DNA of 64,000 nt from Gammaproteobacteria bacterium (lineage in GTDB: Bacteria; Pseudomonadota; Gammaproteobacteria; Pseudomonadales; Pseudohongiellaceae). Position numbers and translations under genes: made by a program. Of this stretch, positions 33,387 through 42,285 are shown one piece after another. The notes under the pieces are model-generated. The model made no database searches, had not been told where the DNA came from, and saw only the letters and a list, made by a program, of their open reading frames with translations. The number at the start of each line of letters is the position of its first letter. Position 1 is the stretch's first letter. The DNA lies in contig JAWKZW010000001.1 in the NCBI GenBank assembly GCA_041395725.1, forward strand, positions 3,540,501-3,604,500, given 5' to 3'.

Positions 33387-34724
33387 CTAAGCGCTGTCAA
33401 CAAATTTTTGACTGCCCAGTTGCTGTTCGGCAACCAGGTCAACCTTGCGGAGGAATTCCTGTACCTGCTGATATTCAGGCAGCTGGCAGTTCTCCTGTAA
33501 ATCGCCGGCCTGGGCAGACCTCAGACTGCGCCAGATTTCGTATAAGGTGCAATCCTCTACGCTGACGGCGGGCAGGTAGCGGGGTGGATCATCACCGGTC
33601 CGTGCCAGCAAACCAGTCTGTACAAGATGGCGAAGAATACGTTCACTGACCAGTTGTCCGATTCCCAGGCGGGTGGCGATTGCCTCGTCACTGAGGGGGG
33701 ATTTGCGGTTCTGGAAGCGGTGGATCACCAGGGCAGCCACCGCCAGGGTCAACTGTTCCTGTTGGTTGATGCTCATGGGCAGAGGCTTGCGACCGGTTCG
33801 GGTTTTACCGGGATGCTGATGGTAGTAGGCAATATCCGCTCCCAATAGTGCGACCAGCCAGCCTACATAGGCGAAAATCATGACTACCAAGACGGTGGCA
33901 AATGCCAGATAGATAGACTCCCGTGCCGCGCCGATCAAAAAGTTACTGAAGATCGCCCCCATCAATTTCCAGCTGATAGTGGTTACGATTCCGCCGATGA
34001 ATGCGGAGGAGAAGCGCACCTTGGTGTTGGGCAGGAAGCTATAGGCAAAGGCGAACGCCAGTGACATAAAGAGTAACGGAAACAGAAAGGCAAACAAGCT
34101 GATAATCAGTCCACCAAAGGCCAGTCGGTCCAGGTAGTTGGTGACAAACACCGTATTGAACGAGGAGGTGATGCTGATTGAAATGAAGATCAGCAGGGGG
34201 CTCACTATTACGGCAAACAAGTACTCGCTGATGCGGCTGGACAGGGATCGCCCCTGACTGACATTCCAGATGTAGTTGAAGCACGATTCAATCTTGCGCA
34301 TCATCTCCAGCACCAGGTAGATCAGCACTCCCATGCTGGTAATGCCGATGACGCCCACCTGAATATTGTCAACAAAGTCGATTATCTGACTGACTACTTC
34401 TTCGCGGCGGTCTCCCAGTGCATCCAGCAGCGTATTCAGTGCGGGTTCCATGGCGTTATGCACGCCCAGGCTTTTCAGTACCGCAAAGATCAGTGCCAGA
34501 GTGGGAATGAATCCAAGCACTGTGGAGTACACCAGGCTCATGGCCCGCAGGCTCAACTGTCCCTCCGACATGTCTCGGCCGATGGCGAACAGGATCTGCG
34601 CGCTTCTGACCAGAATGCGTCTCCACAGCGGCATAGTCTTCAGATCCTGTCCCCACAGAAACTGGTCAGCCCGCTGCTTCAGTGAGTGGCTTAGTTGGGA
34701 TATCTGTAGTTTGTCGAAGGCCAT
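33387..34724 (-). CDS. YihY/virulence factor BrkB family membrane protein
   Basis: A 445-residue membrane protein. The N-terminal two thirds is the YihY (formerly RNase BN) domain with about six membrane segments, including LRAMSLVYSTVLGFIPTLALIFAVLK and AFAYSFLPNTKVRFSSAFIGGIVTTISWKL. The last third (about residues 315-445) is soluble, with a winged-helix-like stretch RLGIGQLVSERILRHLVQTGLLART. The RNase BN name is obsolete for this family; the true function is unknown. It is first in the yihY-arsC-wrbA unit and divergent from the acylphosphatase gene, with about 105 bases between. Confidence 0.88.
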   Translation of the reverse strand: MAFDKLQISQLSHSLKQRADQFLWGQDLKTMPLWRRILVRSAQILFAIGRDMSEGQLSLRAMSLVYSTVLGFIPTLALIFAVLKSLGVHNAMEPALNTLLDALGDRREEVVSQIIDFVDNIQVGVIGITSMGVLIYLVLEMMRKIESCFNYIWNVSQGRSLSSRISEYLFAVIVSPLLIFISISITSSFNTVFVTNYLDRLAFGGLIISLFAFLFPLLFMSLAFAFAYSFLPNTKVRFSSAFIGGIVTTISWKLMGAIFSNFLIGAARESIYLAFATVLVVMIFAYVGWLVALLGADIAYYHQHPGKTRTGRKPLPMSINQQEQLTLAVAALVIHRFQNRKSPLSDEAIATRLGIGQLVSERILRHLVQTGLLARTGDDPPRYLPAVSVEDCTLYEIWRSLRSAQAGDLQENCQLPEYQQVQEFLRKVDLVAEQQLGSQKFVDSA

Positions 34725-34829
34725 GTCTGGTTGTCAGGATGCAAGAGAGAGGTCATTATACGGTATCCGGATGTCATCACCAGTGGCCGTATTGCGGCAC
34801 ATATCCCACTTACAACCGGGGAATCCGCT

Positions 34830-35111
34830 ATGCACGAGACGCACTTGACACTACATGGTTTCGTGGCCGGCCGAGTCCAGGGTGTGTTTTTTCGCGCCGA
34901 GACCCGACGTAAGGCCCAGGAACTGGGGCTGGACGGTTGGGTCAGAAACCTGGCTGACGGTCGCGTCGAGCTGCTTATCAGCGGGCCAGCTGCCAGGCTG
35001 GCGAACATGCAGGACTGGCTGCGCCGGGGCCCCCGCCTGGCGAGGGTTGATGAGTTGAGTCTGCAGCCTGTCAACTCAGCACCCGGGCAGGGGTTTGTTG
35101 TGCGGGAGTGA
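34830..35111 (+). CDS. acyP: Acylphosphatase
   Basis: A 93-residue acylphosphatase, hydrolysing acyl phosphates. Start 34830 (MHETHLTLHG) has GGGGAA upstream and gives the standard length; an open frame to 34731 has no homology. The active-site Arg22 (GRVQGVFFR) and Asn40 (GWVRNLADG) are present. It is a single-gene unit between yihY and the convergent proS. Confidence 0.92.
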   Translation: MHETHLTLHGFVAGRVQGVFFRAETRRKAQELGLDGWVRNLADGRVELLISGPAARLANMQDWLRRGPRLARVDELSLQPVNSAPGQGFVVRE

Positions 35112-35201
35112 TTTCTGCCGGGGGCTGCCACCAGCGACTGGAAAGGCCCCCGCAGGAGGCAGATCAGTCACTGCCCGATCGTTGTGACGAGAATTGCAGT
35201 T

Positions 35202-36944
35202 TCAAACCTTTCCTGCTCGCTCCCGGATGTAATCCAGAAAGTCTTCCACCGGCACCATGTGTTTGTCAGGATCGGTGCGATTTTTATATTCGACTACCCC
35301 ATCCGCAAGCGAGCGGGGAGAAATCACCACACGATGCGGGAATCCGATCAGCTCAGCATCGGCAAACTTTACCCCGGCGCTGATTTTCTTGTCACGGTCA
35401 TCAAGCAGAACTTCGATGCCGGACTCCGCAGCCTGCTGGTAGATGCGCTCCGAAATGCTGGTGACCTGTTCTGATTTATGCGCGTCTATGGGAATCACCA
35501 CGAGCTGAAACGGTGCAATATTTTCCGGCCAGATAATGCCCCTGTCGTCATGGCGCTGTTCAATACAGGCCGCTACGATCCGGGTCACTCCGATGCCATA
35601 GCAACCCATGGTCATGGTGGCGCTGCGGCCGTTTTCGTCCAGCACATCGGCTTTCATGGCCTCGCTGTACTTGGTGCCCAGTTGGAATATGTGTCCCACC
35701 TCGATGCCACGCTTGATCGACAGGTTGGAACTGCCATCCAGGGTAAAATCGCCTTCCTGAATTGAACGCAGATCCGCGCTGCGATCGAAGTGGCAGTCAG
35801 TCTGCCAATTGGCATTGACCAGGTGTCGCCCGGCCTGGTTTGCCCCGCAGACGAAGTTCTGCATGGCGCTCACGCTGTGATCGGCCAGGGTGAGAATATC
35901 CTTGCGCAGGGGGCCCAGATTGCCAGGTTTACAGCCGATGGCCAGCTCGATCTCCTCATCGCTAGCGAAACAGAGCGGTGAGCGAATTTCCGGAATTTTC
36001 GCGGCCTTGGTCTCATTCAGCTCCTGGTCTCCCCGTAACACCAGGGCCACCAGGGGTGCGGGGTTATCTTTCTCACCCAGATCGGCGCCATGGACAACCA
36101 GCGTTTTCAGCATGCCCCGGGCTGAACGCTGCAGACGTTGTGCTAATTCTTCAATCGAGTGAGCATCTCCGGTTTCCACCAGCTCGGCAGTCAGATTGCC
36201 TTCCGGCGTATCGGCTGGTAGCGCAGGGGTCCCCTCGGCCATTTCAATATTGGCGGCGTAGTCGCCTGTGGCAGAAAAAACTATCTGATCTTCGCCCGAG
36301 TCGGCCAGCACATGAAATTCATGTGACAGGGCGCCGCCGATGTTTCCAGAGTCTGCCAGCACCGCCCGGTACTCAAAACCAAGGCGGTCAAAGATGTTGC
36401 AATAGACCTGGTACATCTGCTGATAGGTGGAGTCAAGGGACTCCTGGTCAATATGGAACGAGTAGGCATCTTTCATGAGAAATTCCCGCGCTCGCATTAC
36501 ACCGAAGCGGGGGCGGCGCTCGTCACGAAACTTGGTCTGAATCTGGTAAAAAGTGGCAGGCAGCTGCTTATAGCTGTTGAACTCGTTCCGTACCAGGTCG
36601 GTGATGACTTCTTCGTGGGTCGGCCCAAGGCAGAATTCCCTTTCGTGACGATCCACGAAGCGTAACAATTCAGGACCCATGACTTCCCAACGCCCCGACT
36701 CCTGCCACAGATCGGCTGATTGAACGACAGGCATGGAGACCTCCATGGCGCCTGCCTTGTCCATTTCGTCGCGGATGATGTGCGTTACCTTTTGCAGGAC
36801 GCGCCAGCCCATGGGCAGCCAGGTATACATTCCACTTGCCAGCTTGCGTATCAGGCCGGCCCTTAACATCAGTTGGTGGCTGATGATTTCCGCGTCGGCG
36901 GGTGTCTCTTTCACGGTGGCAATCAGGTAATGGGTAGCGCGCAT
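35202..36944 (-). CDS. proS: Prolyl-tRNA synthetase, bacterial type with editing domain
   Basis: A 580-residue class II synthetase. Start 36944 (MRATHYLIATVKET) has GAGGACAGCATA upstream; the longer frame to 37001 passes through the terminator hairpin and is rejected. Class II motifs: motif 1 region GMYTWLPMGWRVLQKV, motif 2 FRDERRPRFGVMRAREFLMKDAYSFH, motif 3 GCYGIGVTRIVAACIEQ. An insertion between motifs 2 and 3 (about residues 225-400, with FVCGANQAGRHLVNANW) is the INS editing domain against mischarged alanine. A C-terminal anticodon-binding domain follows. It is separated from the upstream HU-like gene by a terminator. Confidence 0.96.
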   Translation of the reverse strand: MRATHYLIATVKETPADAEIISHQLMLRAGLIRKLASGMYTWLPMGWRVLQKVTHIIRDEMDKAGAMEVSMPVVQSADLWQESGRWEVMGPELLRFVDRHEREFCLGPTHEEVITDLVRNEFNSYKQLPATFYQIQTKFRDERRPRFGVMRAREFLMKDAYSFHIDQESLDSTYQQMYQVYCNIFDRLGFEYRAVLADSGNIGGALSHEFHVLADSGEDQIVFSATGDYAANIEMAEGTPALPADTPEGNLTAELVETGDAHSIEELAQRLQRSARGMLKTLVVHGADLGEKDNPAPLVALVLRGDQELNETKAAKIPEIRSPLCFASDEEIELAIGCKPGNLGPLRKDILTLADHSVSAMQNFVCGANQAGRHLVNANWQTDCHFDRSADLRSIQEGDFTLDGSSNLSIKRGIEVGHIFQLGTKYSEAMKADVLDENGRSATMTMGCYGIGVTRIVAACIEQRHDDRGIIWPENIAPFQLVVIPIDAHKSEQVTSISERIYQQAAESGIEVLLDDRDKKISAGVKFADAELIGFPHRVVISPRSLADGVVEYKNRTDPDKHMVPVEDFLDYIRERAGKV

Positions 36945-36963
36945 TATGCTGTCCTCAAAACAG

Positions 36964-36988
36964 AAAGGCAGCCCTCTGGGCTGCCTTT
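36964..36988 (-). terminator. Rho-independent terminator of the HU-like gene
   Basis: A perfect 11-bp inverted repeat, AAAGGCAGCCC / GGGCTGCCTTT, with a three-base loop. On the minus strand it follows the HU-like stop (37052) and is trailed by CTGTTTTG. It lies just 20 bases before the proS start codon, so proS is probably expressed from its own or read-through transcript. Confidence 0.75.
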
Positions 36989-37051
36989 GTGACTCGGGCA
37001 AAATGGTACTTTACAGACGGTACCATCAATGCCATTGAGTGGATTGAACCC

Positions 37052-37444
37052 TTACTGGGCGAATTCTTTCAGCTTTTTCAGAGGCAGAACTTTAACCCGT
37101 GTTGACGCTGCTTTACGCGGGATATCCATTGTTTCGCCGGGCTTGAACGGGTTGGGGACGTTCTTGCGGGCAGGGCGCGCCGGGCGTACGACAGACTTGA
37201 TTTTAAGCAGGCCGGGCAGAGTGAATTCACCAACCGCACGCTTGCGAATGTGGCGCTCTATGACGGTGCTCAGTTCATCAAGTACGGCAGAAACCTGTTT
37301 CTTGGAGAGGTCGGTATTCTGAGCAATTTCATTCAGAATTTCAGTCTTGGTGTATTTCTTTGCTACAGCAGGAGCTCGTCGTGGCGCTGCGGCAGCTGAT
37401 TTTTTCGCTGCGGCTTTTTTAGAAGGTGCTTTTTTGACAGCCAT
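37052..37444 (-). CDS. HU-family DNA-binding protein with basic Lys/Ala N-terminal tail
   Basis: A 130-residue nucleoid protein. Start 37444 (MAVKKAPSKKAAAKK) follows GAGAAAGAG. Residues 1-30 form a Lys/Ala/Pro-rich tail like eukaryotic histone H1; residues 31-130 carry the HU/IHF fold: YTKTEILNEIAQNTDLSKKQVSAVLDELSTVIERH, then FTLPGLLKIKSV and the DNA-arm region KNVPNPFKPGETMDIPRKAASTRVKV. Such tailed HU proteins occur in some proteobacteria and may compact DNA more tightly. It is monocistronic with its own terminator. The arm motif NPFKPGE differs from the NPxTG of typical HU. Confidence 0.88.
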   Translation of the reverse strand: MAVKKAPSKKAAAKKSAAAAPRRAPAVAKKYTKTEILNEIAQNTDLSKKQVSAVLDELSTVIERHIRKRAVGEFTLPGLLKIKSVVRPARPARKNVPNPFKPGETMDIPRKAASTRVKVLPLKKLKEFAQ

Positions 37445-38150
37445 AGTGGAATCTCTTTCTCTTGATAGATGAAAACAAACAGTGTTCTTTAACAATTCTT
37501 CGGTCGACCCTGCCGGGAAAGCGCGACTGAATATCGTCTAAAGTTATTCGCCCTGGATGAGTTAAGTCATTGCGTGGGTCAGCAAAAAATACTGCCTTCC
37601 ACAGGGTCGACATTTATAAATCATTCATAAACGGCAAGCAAGTAATAATGTTAATTTCAGACTGAAAAAACCGGTGTTTTTTGCAAAAAAGCCATGCTGG
37701 ACATGAACCTTTGGCTTTTTAAAAAGTCAAGACTGAACTTCAAAGAAGTCGCTCGCGGCGCCGAACTGTTTGCTGAATTGAAATACCACCTTTGCTGCAG
37801 GCGCAAAAATCTGAGTGCCTGCACAATTATCAGGCATTGATTGCAAATCCAGTGCAAGGTGCTGGCCTGGGCGTGCCGCACGCGTGCATACCGGGCGAGC
37901 GTTACGCGGGTTACTGCCTTTCCTGCTCCCAGGCTGTCATTGCGAATCCCCCGCCCGGCAGGGTTTTCCGGTAAAAGAAATATGCCGGGGCTTTACTTAT
38001 TGGGGTATAATCCAGCGCCTTTGATCCGGGGCCTGGCTGTTAGCTCTATTTGTGTTCAGGCACTGTGTTTTATGCATTTTTTTATCCCAGGCGCGAGTTT
38101 CTGTAGACGGACGAGACTCGGCCGATGAGTCAAAATGGTGAGACAGCGTT
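37445..38150. other. Long intergenic region upstream of the HU-like gene and fmdB-like gene
   Basis: About 700 bases between divergent genes. AT-rich stretches at 37600-37740 probably hold the promoter of the abundant HU-like protein. A/T hairpins are seen at about 37665-37687 (AAAAAAC/GTTTTTT) and a CTTTTTAAAAAG palindrome near 37716-37728. TATAAT at 38006-38011 is a possible -10 for the fmdB-aspS unit but lacks a good -35. Small open frames here look random. Confidence 0.4.
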
Positions 38151-38495
38151 ATGCCAATTTATGAGTATCGATGCTCCAAATGTGGTCACCAGTTGGAGGT
38201 TCTGCAGAGGATGAGTGAGGATCCGCTGGTGCATTGTCCATCGTGTCAGGAAGATGGATTGCAGAAACTGGTATCGGCCGCCAGCTTTCGCCTCAAAGGC
38301 GGCGGGTGGTATGAAACGGATTTCAAGAAGGGTAATAAGAAACACCTCGCCGATAGTGGCGATTCGGCCCCTGCCAGCAAGTCTGAGTCGGGCAATGACG
38401 CCGCGAAACAGCAACCGAAGGCGGAGTCAAAAACCGGCGGCGATAAAAAGGCCGCCGCTACGAGCGGGCAGACCGGGACAACCAGTAAACAGTAA
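38151..38495 (+). CDS. FmdB-type zinc ribbon protein
   Basis: A 114-residue protein. The N-terminal 45 residues form the FmdB/CxxC zinc ribbon: MPIYEYRCSKCGHQLEVLQ with CxxC, then HCPSCQ with a second CxxC. The C-terminal half is low-complexity (Lys/Ala/Ser/Gly). It directly precedes aspS, as in many proteobacteria, and is probably co-transcribed with it. The function is unknown; small zinc ribbons of this kind are proposed regulators. Confidence 0.88.
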   Translation: MPIYEYRCSKCGHQLEVLQRMSEDPLVHCPSCQEDGLQKLVSAASFRLKGGGWYETDFKKGNKKHLADSGDSAPASKSESGNDAAKQQPKAESKTGGDKKAAATSGQTGTTSKQ

Positions 38496-38542
38496 AAGCC
38501 AGTCAGCTGAAGTGGACAAATCAGGAACAGGACGGATAGACG

Positions 38543-40312
38543 ATGCGCAGTCATTATTGTGGAGAACTCAATGAAACTCAGGTGGGAGAGGAGGTAAGCC
38601 TCTGCGGCTGGGTGCACAGGCGACGGGATCACGGTGGCGTCATTTTTCTTGATTTGCGTGATCGAGACGGTATTACCCAGGTCGTCTTTGACCCCGATAC
38701 CCGTGACAGCTTTGCCGTTGCTGAAGGGGTTAGAAGTGAATTCGTGGTCCAGGTCAAAGGGCGCGTCAGAGAGCGTCCTGAAGGGACGGTCAACCCGGAC
38801 ATGCCCACGGGCAGAATCGAAGTGCTGGGAAAAGAGTTAACGGTACTGAATGCCGCTCAGACCCCACCCATTCAGCTGGATGCTCACGTGGATGTTCACG
38901 AGGACATCAGGTTGCGTTACCGCTATATTGATCTGCGTCGCCCCGAGATGGTCGAGAAACTGCGATTCCGTTCCAGGGTAACCAGCAGTATTCGTAATTT
39001 TCTCGATCACAACGGGTTTCTCGATATTGAAACTCCGATTCTTACCCGGGCCACTCCCGAAGGGGCGCGGGATTACCTGGTTCCCAGCAGGACCCATGAG
39101 GGGCGGTTTTTTGCCCTGCCCCAGTCACCGCAGCTGTTCAAGCAGATTCTGATGGCAGCAGGGATGGATCGCTACTACCAGATCGCCAAGTGTTTTCGGG
39201 ACGAGGATCTGCGAGCCGATCGACAACCGGAATTTACTCAGGTGGATATCGAAACCTCGTTCATGAACGAGGACCAGATCATGACGGTGACGGAGGAAAT
39301 GATCAGGCAGGTGTTCAAGGCACATCTGGATGTGGATCTGGGTGAGTTTCCCCGCATGACCTACGAGGAAGCCATGCTTCGTTATGGGTCTGATAAGCCG
39401 GATCTGCGCATCGCGCTGGAACTGGTTGATATTTCCGATCTGATGCAGGCAGTGGATTTCAAGGTGTTCAGTGCGCCGGCCAAGGACCCTGAGAGCCGTG
39501 TTGTGGCCATGCTGGTGCCTGGCGGCGCCAAGCTGAGCCGCAAGGAAATCGACGATTACACCAAATTTGTGGGCATTTACGGCGCCAAGGGGCTGGCCTG
39601 GATCAAGGTCAACGAGGTGGCAGCGGGTCTGGAAGGTCTCCAGTCACCGATTATTAAATTCATGCCGGAGGATACTGTCCGGGAGTTGATGCAGCGTCTC
39701 AACGCGGCGGATGGCGACATCGTGTTCTTTGGCGCCGATAAGGCCAATGTGGTCAACGAGGCAATCGGGGCCCTGCGGGTCCGGGTTGGTCACGATCTCG
39801 GCCAGGTTGCTGCCGGGTGGGCACCCTTGTGGGTAATCGATTTTCCCATGTTCGAAAAAGACAGCGCTGGCAACCTGACGCCGCTTCATCATCCGTTCAC
39901 CTCTCCTTCCTGCAGTACCGAGGAACTGGCAGCCAATCCTGCGTCAGCCCTGTCACGGGCCTATGACATGGTATTGAACGGCACCGAGCTGGGCGGAGGG
40001 TCAATTCGTATCAATGTGCCGGAGACCCAGCAGGTTGTGTTCAAGGTTCTTGGCATCGGTAAAGAAGAAGCCAGGGAAAAATTCGGATTTCTGCTGGATG
40101 CGCTGAGATTTGGCTGTCCACCCCATGGTGGAATAGCCTTCGGGCTGGACCGGTTGATTATGTTGATGACCGGGGCCACATCGATTCGCGAGGTGATAGC
40201 CTTCCCTAAGACCCAGTCGGCTGCCTGCCTGTTGACGGATGCGCCCGGACAGGTGTCGAGTGAGCAGTTGAAGGAGCTCAGCATCCGGGTAAGGGAGCGG
40301 GTGAAGGAATAA
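38543..40312 (+). CDS. aspS: Aspartyl-tRNA synthetase, probably non-discriminating
   Basis: A 589-residue bacterial-type AspRS: N-terminal OB-fold anticodon domain (1-110, VSLCGWVHRRRDHGGV), class II catalytic core with the FRDEDLRADRQPEFTQVDIE motif 2, the GAD insert (about 285-410), and motif 3 GIAFGLDRLIMLM. His30 (RRRDHGG) and Gly81 (RPEGT) correspond by eye to residues tied to relaxed tRNA-Asn recognition in Pseudomonas AspRS, where E. coli has Leu and Lys. This suggests it also charges tRNA-Asn, which would then need GatCAB. It is followed by yebC and ruvCAB. Confidence 0.95.
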   Translation: MRSHYCGELNETQVGEEVSLCGWVHRRRDHGGVIFLDLRDRDGITQVVFDPDTRDSFAVAEGVRSEFVVQVKGRVRERPEGTVNPDMPTGRIEVLGKELTVLNAAQTPPIQLDAHVDVHEDIRLRYRYIDLRRPEMVEKLRFRSRVTSSIRNFLDHNGFLDIETPILTRATPEGARDYLVPSRTHEGRFFALPQSPQLFKQILMAAGMDRYYQIAKCFRDEDLRADRQPEFTQVDIETSFMNEDQIMTVTEEMIRQVFKAHLDVDLGEFPRMTYEEAMLRYGSDKPDLRIALELVDISDLMQAVDFKVFSAPAKDPESRVVAMLVPGGAKLSRKEIDDYTKFVGIYGAKGLAWIKVNEVAAGLEGLQSPIIKFMPEDTVRELMQRLNAADGDIVFFGADKANVVNEAIGALRVRVGHDLGQVAAGWAPLWVIDFPMFEKDSAGNLTPLHHPFTSPSCSTEELAANPASALSRAYDMVLNGTELGGGSIRINVPETQQVVFKVLGIGKEEAREKFGFLLDALRFGCPPHGGIAFGLDRLIMLMTGATSIREVIAFPKTQSAACLLTDAPGQVSSEQLKELSIRVRERVKE

Positions 40313-40341
40313 CAGCAACCGACTGGAGGGTGGAGTAAGTT

Positions 40342-41094
40342 ATGGCCGGGCATAGCAAATGGGCGAATATCAAGCACCGCAAAGCGGGACAGGACGCCAA
40401 GCGGGGCAAGATATTCACCAAGATAATCCGGGAACTCACAGTGGCAGCCAAGATGGGTGGGGGCGCTGTAGCGGATAACCCGCGCCTGCGAGCTGTCATG
40501 GACAAGGCTCTGGCTGCGAACATGACACGGGACACCATCGACCGCGCCATCGCCAGAGGCGCCGGCACCGCCGAAAGTGATAATCTCGAGGAGCTGGTTT
40601 ACGAAGGCTATGGGCCCGGTGGTATCGCTGTGCTGGTTGAGACCCTCACCGACAATAAAAACCGCACAGTGGCAGAAGTGCGACACGGATTTTCCAAATT
40701 CGGGGGCAGTTTGGGAACGTCAGGTTCAGTATCTTATATGTTTGAACGCACCGGCGTGGTTTCTTTTCCCCCGGGCAGTGATGAAGAAGAGCTGCTGGAT
40801 GTGGCTCTGGAAGCCGGCGCCCACGACGTGGTGACCAATGACGATGGCAGTGTCGATGTGATGACCACACTGGAAACTTTCGGTGCAGTAAAAGACGCAT
40901 TGGCCGAAAAAGGATTGCAGCCTGCCAGTGCCGAGGTCACCATGCTGGCGGCCAATGAGCTGGACCTGGATCTTGAAGCCGCCCAGTCTCTGCTGAAACT
41001 GGTCGAGCATCTGGAAGACCTTGATGATGTTCAGAATGTCTATACCAATGCGAATATTTCGGACGAGGTCATGGGTCAGCTGTCAGACGGCTGA
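40342..41094 (+). CDS. yebC: YebC/PmpR-family regulator (TACO1-like)
   Basis: A 250-residue protein of the YebC family. The start MAGHSKWANIKHRKAGQDAKRGKIFTKI is diagnostic, with LVYEGYGPGGIAVLVE and FERTGVVSFPP also typical. Members act as transcriptional regulators or, as shown for TACO1-like proteins, aid translation of difficult stretches such as polyproline. It lies between aspS and ruvC, the common order. A GGAGGGTGGAG precedes the ATG. Confidence 0.94.
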   Translation: MAGHSKWANIKHRKAGQDAKRGKIFTKIIRELTVAAKMGGGAVADNPRLRAVMDKALAANMTRDTIDRAIARGAGTAESDNLEELVYEGYGPGGIAVLVETLTDNKNRTVAEVRHGFSKFGGSLGTSGSVSYMFERTGVVSFPPGSDEEELLDVALEAGAHDVVTNDDGSVDVMTTLETFGAVKDALAEKGLQPASAEVTMLAANELDLDLEAAQSLLKLVEHLEDLDDVQNVYTNANISDEVMGQLSDG

Positions 41095-41115
41095 CTTCCT
41101 GGTCATGGTCTTTAC

Positions 41116-41637
41116 ATGGCACTGATCCTGGGGATAGATCCAGGTTCTCGGGTTACCGGTTACGGCCTGGTTAATGCAAATGGTAACCGACTTGCCTATG
41201 TCGGCTGTGGGTTCATAAAAACCGACGCCGGTCCCCTGCCAGAGCGTCTGCAGCAGATTTTCGTCGGCCTGAATGAAGTGATCGAGCGATACTGCCCCCA
41301 GCAGGCCGCTATCGAAGAGGTGTTCATGGGGCGCAATGCCGCCTCCGCGCTGAAGCTTGGCCAGGCCCGCGGCAGCGCTATTATTGCCTGTATGCAGCAT
41401 CAGTTGCCCCTGGAGGAATATTCGGCCAGGAAGGTCAAGCAGGCTCTCGTCGGCCGCGGTGCGGCGGAAAAGCCGCAGGTGCAGCACATGGTAAAGGTGC
41501 TGTTGGGTATATCCCAGACACTGCAGGAGGATGCGGCGGATGCCCTGGCAATTGCCATCTGTCACGCCAACACCCAGGCCAATCTGGTGCGCATTGCCGG
41601 CGCCAGGCGTTACAGCAACAAGCGTCTGAAAATCTAG
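41116..41637 (+). CDS. ruvC: Holliday junction endonuclease RuvC
   Basis: A 173-residue RNase H-fold resolvase. Acidic active-site residues are visible: Asp8 (ILGIDPGSRVTGYG), Glu in AAIEEVFMGRNAASALKLGQARG, and the Asp pair in LQEDAADALAIAICHAN. It cleaves four-way junctions symmetrically after RuvAB branch migration. It is the first gene of the ruvCAB cluster, 21 bases after yebC. Confidence 0.96.
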   Translation: MALILGIDPGSRVTGYGLVNANGNRLAYVGCGFIKTDAGPLPERLQQIFVGLNEVIERYCPQQAAIEEVFMGRNAASALKLGQARGSAIIACMQHQLPLEEYSARKVKQALVGRGAAEKPQVQHMVKVLLGISQTLQEDAADALAIAICHANTQANLVRIAGARRYSNKRLKI

Positions 41638-41667
41638 GGACCTGGCGCATCCCGGGACACTGATATT

Positions 41668-42285
41668 GTGATAGGTAGAATTCGCGGAACCCTGATAGAC
41701 AAGCAGTTGACTGAGATCCTGGTCGATGTCAACGGTATCGGATACGAAATCAGCGTGCCCATGAGCACGCTTTATCAGCTGCCGGAAGTCGGACAGGGAC
41801 TGGTGCTGCACACGCATCTGGCGGTGCGGGAGGACGCTCAGACGCTCTATGGGTTCATGGAGCTGGCTGAGAAAAAACTGTTCCGGGCGCTGGTCAAGGT
41901 AAGTGGGGTGGGGCCCAAACTGGCCCTGGCAATACTCTCCGGGATGGCGGTCGATGAGTTTGTACGTACCGTGAATGCCAATGACGTCGCCTCGCTGGTG
42001 AGAATGCCTGGAGTGGGCAAGAAGACCGCCGAAAGGCTGATTATCGAGATGCGGGACCGACTGGCAGAGTGGGGCCCCACGGCATCAGGAGCAGGGGCGG
42101 GCAGTCTTGAAGCGGCGTCAGGTCGAGAAGAGGTGCGGATTGCCAGTGAAGCGGAAACCGCCCTGGTCAGCCTGGGTTATAAACCCGCTGAAGCCAGCCG
42201 CACCATAGCCCGGGTATTGAAGGAAAACGCGGACATACCGGACAGTGGATCGTTAATTCGGCTGGCATTGAAGAGTATGGCTTGA
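41668..42285 (+). CDS. ruvA: Holliday junction DNA helicase subunit RuvA
   Basis: A 205-residue RuvA starting with GTG (MIGRIRGTLIDKQ). Domain I is residues 1-65 (VDVNGIGYEISVPMST), domain II has the two helix-hairpin-helix motifs (LVKVSGVGPKLALAILSGM and LVRMPGVGKKTAERLIIEM), and domain III at the C-terminus (EAETALVSLGYKPAEASRTIARV) contacts RuvB. It tetramerises on junctions. The stop overlaps the ruvB ATG by four bases. Confidence 0.96.
   Translation: MIGRIRGTLIDKQLTEILVDVNGIGYEISVPMSTLYQLPEVGQGLVLHTHLAVREDAQTLYGFMELAEKKLFRALVKVSGVGPKLALAILSGMAVDEFVRTVNANDVASLVRMPGVGKKTAERLIIEMRDRLAEWGPTASGAGAGSLEAASGREEVRIASEAETALVSLGYKPAEASRTIARVLKENADIPDSGSLIRLALKSMA

Noticed and set aside
41083..41817. 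A 244-codon minus-strand frame over ruvC and ruvA
   Set aside because: Both RuvC and RuvA are unmistakable on the other strand.
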